Source: DUAL01 sp964452095
GTDB taxonomy: Bacteria > Bacteroidota > Bacteroidia > Flavobacteriales > BACL11
Assembly: GCA_964452095.1 (NCBI GenBank)
Contig: CAYVKX010000064.1
Coordinates: forward strand, 1 to 11,404
DNA length: 11,404 nt
Direction of reading: 5' to 3'
Each line of letters opens with the position of its first letter. Position 1 is the stretch's first letter. Under the pieces are notes generated by a model, which was not told the origin of the DNA, did no database searches, and saw nothing but the letters and a program-made list of their open reading frames with translations. This document shows positions 6,424-11,404 of the stretch, piece after piece. A program made the position numbers and the translations under genes.

Positions 6424-6453
6424 TAAAGTTATTTGCACAAGGAAAATTAACAA
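6424..6453 (-). promoter_or_regulatory. candidate promoter for the symporter operon
   Basis: On the minus strand, TTG (6453-6451), then 19 nt, then TAACTTTA (6431-6424), seven of eight bases of the combined TAnnTTTG element. It sits in the 212-nt gap between the hemerythrin gene and the symporter and would give a leader of about 120 nt containing the inverted repeat at 6314-6339. The match is not full, so it is only a candidate. Confidence 0.38.
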
Positions 6454-6507
6454 TAAAAAAACAGCACCTAAGTAACCAGATTTCGAACTTTCTTTTGGAG
6501 GGTTTAA

Positions 6508-7035
6508 TTAAACTAAAAGATTTCCAATCCTCTCCAAACTCTTCTCCATTTTTTTCTTATTTTCCTCCCCTAAATCTCTATCAATATCTTGAAATTGAAA
6601 CATCATGGTTTCTAAATCTTTCTCAGAAAGTAAATTCTCAGCACTAATAAATAGTTCCTCATTTTCTGCTGCAATATGATCACTTAAATCCTCACAATAA
6701 TCCGTGAGTTTTTTGAAAGCATTATTTAAATCAAATTCTAAATTTTCTTCAATTTCGGACAAATAATCTCTAAAGTCTTCATGATTTTCTAACATCTCAG
6801 CAATGATATTCATTCCCATTACTTCATTTTCCTCTGCTATTTTTGGGAATAATAATTGTTCCTCTTTATAATGATGATATTTATCTGCATAATTTCTAAA
6901 AAAATAAATTATTTTCTCACAGAACTCTTTCCATTTTTCAGGGTTCTCATTCAATAATTTCTCTGATTCATTAACAAGTTTGACTGCAGATAAAATCTCT
7001 TCATGCTCATCATACAGCACCTTTGTGTATTTCAT
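6508..7035 (-). CDS. hemerythrin-domain (HHE) protein
   Basis: A 175-aa soluble, acidic, all-helical protein with the ligand pattern of the hemerythrin/HHE cation-binding family: H11 (LYDEHEEIL), H55 and E59 (HYKEEQLLF), H85 (LENHEDF), and H120 with E124 (SDHIAAENEELF). These would hold a non-haem di-iron site. Family members bind O2 or NO, sense redox state or, as with YtfE/Ric, help repair iron-sulfur clusters. It lacks the N-terminal ScdA/DUF542 domain of YtfE. Its ATG overlaps the stop of the FAD-subunit gene by one base (TAATG), so it is coupled to a gene predicted to carry an oxygen-sensitive [4Fe-4S] centre. A protective or sensing role for that enzyme is inference. Last gene of the operon; no clear terminator follows. 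Confidence 0.83.
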   Translation of the reverse strand: MKYTKVLYDEHEEILSAVKLVNESEKLLNENPEKWKEFCEKIIYFFRNYADKYHHYKEEQLLFPKIAEENEVMGMNIIAEMLENHEDFRDYLSEIEENLEFDLNNAFKKLTDYCEDLSDHIAAENEELFISAENLLSEKDLETMMFQFQDIDRDLGEENKKKMEKSLERIGNLLV

Positions 7036-7949
7036 TATAAAATCTTTTTCAACCCTCTTTTAATAAAAACTCCAACCATTTCTTTTCTATATTCTCTGGA
7101 ATATAAATCATTCTTTACAATTCTACATTTTTTAGTGGACTTCAAAATAATTTCATCAACTGAAACTGACTTATCAAAATCCAAAACAACAGGTTTGGGG
7201 TCAACACCACCAAGCACAATTCTAATAACATTTTCATCAATCGAAATAGCACAACTCAAAGAAGTAAATTCCAATGTTTTTCTCTCTCTAAGTTTCTCAA
7301 AAGATGACTTTATATTTCCTCTAGGAATAACTATTTTTTTAATTATCGTTTCCTTAGTAAAAGAATGAGGATTAATACCATCACCACTATAGATTTCTTC
7401 TATCGGAATAATTGTTTCTCCTTCATTATTTACCACACAAATAGTAGCTTTCAAACCAATTAAAACTGGTGCAGTATCTGAAACCATCTTTGCAAAACAA
7501 CTTCTTTTCCCTCCTGATGCAATGCAAATATCTCCTTCACATTTTAGGCAATTTCCAGCCACTTCTCTCCACCACTCAGATTGATTATAATACATACATC
7601 TGTTATCGCACAAAAGATTCCCTCCAAGAGTTGCTGAATTTCTAATAAGAGGTGATGCAATACTTTTTACTGCTTCAATCAAAGTTGGAAAAACTTCTTT
7701 TAAATATTTATTATCTTCTATTTCAGAAAGAGTAACTGCACTTCCAATTCTTACTTCAGTTTCATTTACCTCAAAAGATTTCATCTCCTGAATCTCCGAT
7801 AAATCAATTAAAGTTTTAGAAGTATTATTCTTTTGATATTTGTTTATCATCAAATCCGTTCCTCCAGAAATATAAGAAAAATCAGATTGAGTTTTACTAA
7901 GCTCAATCGCCTCAACACAACTCTTTGCTATTAAGTATTTATTCTCCAT
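7035..7949 (-). CDS. FAD subunit of a xanthine-oxidase-family molybdoenzyme with HcrB-type [4Fe-4S] loop
   Basis: A 304-aa subunit of the CoxM/XdhB type that carries electrons between FAD and the partner's [2Fe-2S] centres. FAD-binding motifs are ISGGTDL (27-33) and SATLGGNL (105-112); a CO-dehydrogenase-flavoprotein C-terminal domain covers about 190-300. Between them is an extra loop, about 113-156, with C114, C118, C134, C137, C142 and C151 and the string YYNQSEWWREVAGNCLK. C118, C134, C142 and C151 are spaced 16, 8 and 9. As I recall, the [4Fe-4S] ligands of Thauera 4-hydroxybenzoyl-CoA reductase beta subunit (Cys122, 138, 146, 155) have the same spacing. Ordinary XDH or CO dehydrogenase FAD subunits lack this loop. 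Its start overlaps the catalytic-subunit gene by 11 nt. Family firm; substrate unknown. Confidence 0.9.
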   Translation of the reverse strand: MENKYLIAKSCVEAIELSKTQSDFSYISGGTDLMINKYQKNNTSKTLIDLSEIQEMKSFEVNETEVRIGSAVTLSEIEDNKYLKEVFPTLIEAVKSIASPLIRNSATLGGNLLCDNRCMYYNQSEWWREVAGNCLKCEGDICIASGGKRSCFAKMVSDTAPVLIGLKATICVVNNEGETIIPIEEIYSGDGINPHSFTKETIIKKIVIPRGNIKSSFEKLRERKTLEFTSLSCAISIDENVIRIVLGGVDPKPVVLDFDKSVSVDEIILKSTKKCRIVKNDLYSREYRKEMVGVFIKRGLKKIL

Positions 7950-10698
7950 CTTCTTTCTCTTTTATTTTCCTCAAAACATCTTCCGCTCTTATTGGTAAAG
8001 AAGTAATTCTGATTCCTACCGCATCATAAATTGCATTTGCAATTGCAGGTAAAACTGGATGAATAGCTCCCTCTCCACATTCTTTAGCTCCAAAAGGTCC
8101 TTCAGGGTCGATACTTTCAATAATATTGGTATGGATTGGAGGTGTATCTACAGAGGTTGGAATTTTATAACCCAAGAAATTGGCATTGAGTAACATACCA
8201 TTATAATACTTCATTTGTTCAGTCATTGCCTGTCCCAATCCCATATGCCAACTCCCTTCTAATTGACCTTCAACTGCCATAGGGTTAATAGCTTTTCCTG
8301 CATCATGTGCTCCCCAGATATTTAAAAGTTTTACTTCTCCAGTTTCTTTATTTACATCTACTTCTGCAACAACTGAACCAAAAGAATAAGAGGGAGAAAG
8401 CCCTGCTCCCGACCCTTTAAAATCACCACCTAATTTGGGAGAATTATAACAACCAGAAGTACTAATTGCCCCAACTTTATTTGTAAGAAATACTATCGCT
8501 TCTTTCCAAGTCAAGTCTATTTTTTTATCGTTAGAGAAAACTCTTTCATCCAATAAATTAATTTCTGAAATATCAATATCATGAGCTTTACTTACTGCTT
8601 TCAGAACTGCATTTTTCAGATTTTCGGCTGCCATTTTTGCTGCATTTCCCGCCATAAAAGTTACCCTACTCGAATAACTTCCCAAATCAATTGGCGTAAG
8701 TAAGGTGTCGGCCGCTACCACAAAAATATTATCCATACTAAGCCCTAAAACCTCTGCAACAATTATTGCCAACATAGTATCACTACCCTGTCCAATATCG
8801 CTCGCCCCAGAAGTAACTAAAACCCTACCATCCATATCTACTTTTAAGTGAACCACTGATTGAGGATACTCATTCCAATGAATTGGAAGTGCAGAACCAC
8901 TAATAAAAAATCCTCCTGCAACTCCTAGACCTTTTCCATTTTCTAACTTTCCATATCTTTTCTTCCAATCAGATTGTTGCATAACGGTTTCCAAACATTG
9001 CTTACTTCCGTTTGATGTAATTCGGTACTGCCCAACAGTAATAGAGTTTTCCGAAATTAAATTATCCAACCTTAACTGACAGGGGTCAATATTTGCTTTA
9101 TGAGCTAACTCATCCAATAGGGTTTCCACAGCAAAACGAGAATTTACTGCTCCATGCCCTCTCATTGCACCGCTTTGCGGCTTATTTGTATAAACTCTTC
9201 TTGTTCTAAAACCAAAATTTTCAATATCGTAAGGAGCTTGTAAAAGCACCCCATTATAATAAGAAGTTACCACACCAAAACTACCATAAGCACCACCATC
9301 AATAACAATATCTGCATCCAAAACTGAGATTTTATTATCCTTATCCAATCCCATTTTAACACCTAATTTGGTAGGGTGACGACCATGATTAGTTAGGAAA
9401 ACTTCCTCTCTGTTTAATTTTACTCTTATTGTTCTACCTAACTTTTTAGCTAAATATGAAATTATAATTTCATGAGGGAATGGATCAGATTTCCCTCCAA
9501 ATCCACCTCCTAAATACGGTTTAATTACACGAACCCTATTCATTGGTATTTCCAATACTTTTGCAAGAGACCTATGCAAATAATGAGGAACTTGGGTTGC
9601 TGTTTTTATCGTTAATCCATTTTCATCCCACTTTGCTATTGCTGCATGAGGCTCAGTAAATCCATGATTAACTCCTTCAAACTCAAATTCTCGTTCAACC
9701 CTTAAATGAGACTTTTCATATCCTGCTTCTTGATCTCCAAATCTTAACTCTGCTTTTTTATGAATGTTATTATTAAATCTAGAATGAGAATGAATTTGCT
9801 CATTTTCACCTACATCCAAAGTAGAATCCATCATTTCCAAGTATTCCTTTATTGGCTCGTATTCTACTTTTATTTTTAATAATGATTGCTCTGCAATTCT
9901 TTCAGACTCTGCAACAATAGCAACTACAATTTCTCCAATATATCTTGTTTTATCAACTGCAAGTGCCGTTTCATCTTCCGAAATTGGGAGTACACCAAAC
10001 TTATTTGGCAACTCTTTTCCTATTACAACATCAACAACCCCTTCTATTTTTAATACCGATTCAAAATCAATTGACTTTATTTTTGCATGTGCATAAGGAC
10101 TTCTTAAAAATTTACAATGTAATGCATTTTTCTCTAAGATGTCATCAGTATAATCTGCTTCTCCTTTTACTTTTTTAATAGCTTCAATATAAGGTCTGCC
10201 CTCTCCAATCATTTTAAATTTATCAGATTTTTCAGAAGACACTTCATTTGCATATTCCTGAATTGCATCAATTATCTTCTTATACCCAGTACATCTGCAT
10301 AGATTTCCTGAAAGGCCCTCCTCAATTTCTTCTCTTGTTGGTCTCGGATTTTCTTTCAAAAAATCCAAAGTGGACATAATCATACCAGGAGTACAAAACC
10401 CACATTGGATTGCTCCTTTCTCAACAAATTTCTGTTGTAAAGGATGAGGATTTCCATTATCTGCTACATCCTCAATAGTTGAAACTCTTTTGTCAACACA
10501 TTTTAAAACTGGAGTAATACACGATTGAACCGACACACCATTTACATGAACTGTACAAGCGCCACAACTTCCTTGTTCACATCCGATTTTTGTTCCTGTA
10601 AGTTGAATTTTATTTCGCAAAACAAAGCCAAGAGTATCGTGCTCATTAACTAAAAGTTGATGTCTTTTGCCATTTACCCATAACTCAATTTCTGTCAT
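7939..10698 (-). CDS. fused [2Fe-2S]/molybdopterin catalytic subunit, xanthine oxidase family, 4-hydroxybenzoyl-CoA reductase-like
   Basis: A 919-aa fusion. Residues 1-150 match the small iron-sulfur subunit: C40, C45, C48 and C60 for the plant-type [2Fe-2S] cluster, then C99, C102, C134 and C136 (QCGFCTPG, LCRCTGY) for the helical one. Residues about 165-915 are the molybdopterin-cytosine-dinucleotide subunit: GGGFGGK (397-403), AMRGHG (511-516), GQGSD (636-640), DLGSYSSRVTFMAGNA (671-686) and AKECGEG (871-877), where E876 aligns with the catalytic Glu. AMRGHG and the DLGSYSSRVT stretch look more like HcrA than xanthine dehydrogenase. HcrA and HcrC are separate proteins in Thauera; here they are joined, as in E. 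coli XdhD. ATG follows the preceding stop by 1 nt. By family it hydroxylates or, as in Hcr, reductively dehydroxylates an aromatic or acyl-CoA substrate; which one is unknown. Confidence 0.9.
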   Translation of the reverse strand: MTEIELWVNGKRHQLLVNEHDTLGFVLRNKIQLTGTKIGCEQGSCGACTVHVNGVSVQSCITPVLKCVDKRVSTIEDVADNGNPHPLQQKFVEKGAIQCGFCTPGMIMSTLDFLKENPRPTREEIEEGLSGNLCRCTGYKKIIDAIQEYANEVSSEKSDKFKMIGEGRPYIEAIKKVKGEADYTDDILEKNALHCKFLRSPYAHAKIKSIDFESVLKIEGVVDVVIGKELPNKFGVLPISEDETALAVDKTRYIGEIVVAIVAESERIAEQSLLKIKVEYEPIKEYLEMMDSTLDVGENEQIHSHSRFNNNIHKKAELRFGDQEAGYEKSHLRVEREFEFEGVNHGFTEPHAAIAKWDENGLTIKTATQVPHYLHRSLAKVLEIPMNRVRVIKPYLGGGFGGKSDPFPHEIIISYLAKKLGRTIRVKLNREEVFLTNHGRHPTKLGVKMGLDKDNKISVLDADIVIDGGAYGSFGVVTSYYNGVLLQAPYDIENFGFRTRRVYTNKPQSGAMRGHGAVNSRFAVETLLDELAHKANIDPCQLRLDNLISENSITVGQYRITSNGSKQCLETVMQQSDWKKRYGKLENGKGLGVAGGFFISGSALPIHWNEYPQSVVHLKVDMDGRVLVTSGASDIGQGSDTMLAIIVAEVLGLSMDNIFVVAADTLLTPIDLGSYSSRVTFMAGNAAKMAAENLKNAVLKAVSKAHDIDISEINLLDERVFSNDKKIDLTWKEAIVFLTNKVGAISTSGCYNSPKLGGDFKGSGAGLSPSYSFGSVVAEVDVNKETGEVKLLNIWGAHDAGKAINPMAVEGQLEGSWHMGLGQAMTEQMKYYNGMLLNANFLGYKIPTSVDTPPIHTNIIESIDPEGPFGAKECGEGAIHPVLPAIANAIYDAVGIRITSLPIRAEDVLRKIKEKEDGE

Positions 10699-10699
10699 T

Positions 10700-11404
10700 T
10701 TATTTACCTTTATACTCTACTCTTTTTCCAATTGAAGTCAATCCTAATAGTGCATCTTCAGTAGAAAAAATTGTTTTTAATTCTACAAGTTCAGACTCTG
10801 GCCCTTTTGCCTGAGAAATTAATTTTTCTGCTAAGCTTAATGCAATTGGAGCTTTAAAAGAAAGTGTCTTTTTCATTTTTACAGAAAATTCATCTTCTGC
10901 ATTATTAGTCAAAATTTCTGTTACTGATTTTTCTACAAAGAACTGCTCAATAGCTATTAAATCTGCTGTTAAATTTTGTTCTGATTTATTTGGCAGTTCT
11001 TCTCTCCCTTCTAACATATCGTACATTTTAGATGGAGAAATAATTCCATCAATTAACCCTAAAGAAAGGGCAACTTTTGCACTCAACATTTTACCTGTAT
11101 AAACAATATATTTTGCCAATCCTTCTCCAATTCTCTCTCTTGTTCTTTGCGTACCTCCCAATCCTGGATAAATTCCAATTCCTGTTTCAGGAAATGCAAT
11201 CATAGTTTTAGGAACTGATAAAAGCACATCAGCACAAAGTGCTAACTCCATTCCTCCACCAAGTGCCATTCCATTTAAAATAGCAACTACTTTCTTTTCA
11301 GAATTCTCAATTTGATTTAATACTTCCTGTCCGTATTTAGTGAAGGTTTCAATTTTATTAATAGAATTTTTAAGACTTTCTTTTAATTTACTAAAAGTTT
11401 TAGG
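10700..11404 (-). CDS. enoyl-CoA hydratase/isomerase (crotonase-fold) protein or domain, N-terminus outside window
   Basis: 234 residues are visible; the frame stays open to the window edge, so the ATG at 11269 (MALGGG) is an internal Met. The crotonase core reads VVAILNGMALGGGMELALCAD then MIAFPETGIGIYPGLGGTQR. Counting from the first visible residue, E53 and E73 match the two catalytic glutamates of rat enoyl-CoA hydratase, including their 20-residue distance. The oxyanion-hole AGAD loop should lie just beyond the edge. The part after GGG is about 25-30 residues longer than in common hydratases, and the helical stretch AIEQFFVEKSVTEIL recalls 3-hydroxyisobutyryl-CoA hydrolases. It could be free-standing or the C-terminal half of a fused 3-hydroxyacyl-CoA dehydrogenase. 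It ends 1 nt before the molybdoenzyme start, suggesting that the operon works on CoA thioesters. Confidence 0.85.
   Translation of the reverse strand, partial: PKTFSKLKESLKNSINKIETFTKYGQEVLNQIENSEKKVVAILNGMALGGGMELALCADVLLSVPKTMIAFPETGIGIYPGLGGTQRTRERIGEGLAKYIVYTGKMLSAKVALSLGLIDGIISPSKMYDMLEGREELPNKSEQNLTADLIAIEQFFVEKSVTEILTNNAEDEFSVKMKKTLSFKAPIALSLAEKLISQAKGPESELVELKTIFSTEDALLGLTSIGKRVEYKGK

Noticed and set aside
6455..6480. Possible intrinsic terminator after the hemerythrin gene (minus-strand T7 run)
   Set aside because: The bases before the T-run do not form a convincing GC-rich stem, so I could not support a terminator call.
7003..7368. Plus-strand open frame of 121 codons over the FAD-subunit gene
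   Set aside because: It lies antisense to a gene with clear domain motifs, has no recognisable family or promoter, and reads as low-complexity hydrophobic sequence typical of a shadow frame.
7035..10698. Genuine xanthine dehydrogenase for purine breakdown, perhaps linked with apt
   Set aside because: The extra cysteine loop in the FAD subunit, the AMRGHG and DLGSYSSRVT motifs and the adjacent crotonase gene point to an Hcr-like CoA-ester enzyme. apt is in a different operon.
10700..11269. Reading the crotonase as a 189-aa protein starting at the ATG at 11269
   Set aside because: The frame stays open for 45 more codons to the window edge, and the codons before that ATG encode VVAILNG, the conserved stretch just before the GGG motif. 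The start is outside the window.

Overview
The window reads as chromosomal DNA of a low-GC member of the Bacteroidota, most likely order Flavobacteriales. Three things point there. The tRNA-Thr/Tyr/Gly/Thr cluster sits beside hpf, a Xer recombinase gene and rpsU, an order I know from that group. At least two promoters fit the group's TTG-N(19-21)-TAnnTTTG form. A SprB-like repeat is fused to a transporter. All genes are on the minus strand, so transcription runs from high to low coordinates.

Region A (1-1941) is a translation block. In transcription order it holds rpsU (bS21), a XerC-type tyrosine recombinase, the hibernation factor hpf, then tRNA-Thr(UGU), tRNA-Tyr(GUA), tRNA-Gly(UCC) and tRNA-Thr(GGU), the last cut by the window edge. 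The promoters in front of rpsU and the tRNA cluster share the string TTTGCAGCCC across and just after the -7 element.

Region B (1945-6295) is a tightly packed run of four genes: an AGCS-family amino acid:cation symporter with a signal peptide and SprB-like domain, a membrane-anchored protein with three helix-hairpin-helix units, adenine phosphoribosyltransferase (apt) and an acyl-CoA dehydrogenase. Junctions overlap by 1 or 8 nt or leave 1 nt. Their functions do not form one obvious pathway.

Region C (6508-11404, open at the right edge) is the most interesting part. Four genes follow each other with 1-11 nt overlaps or a 1-nt gap: a crotonase-fold (enoyl-CoA hydratase/isomerase) protein or domain, a 919-aa fusion of a [2Fe-2S] subunit to a molybdopterin catalytic subunit, a separate FAD subunit, and a hemerythrin-domain protein. 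The FAD subunit has an extra cysteine loop spaced as in the [4Fe-4S] loop of 4-hydroxybenzoyl-CoA reductase. This suggests a CoA-thioester-directed molybdenum enzyme rather than a true xanthine dehydrogenase. The hemerythrin protein is translationally coupled to it and may sense or scavenge O2 or NO, or repair clusters. The substrate cannot be read from the window.

No insertion sequence, CRISPR array or rRNA was seen, and no gene-free stretch exceeds 300 bases. The largest gap (6296-6507) holds a candidate promoter and a short degenerate inverted repeat.
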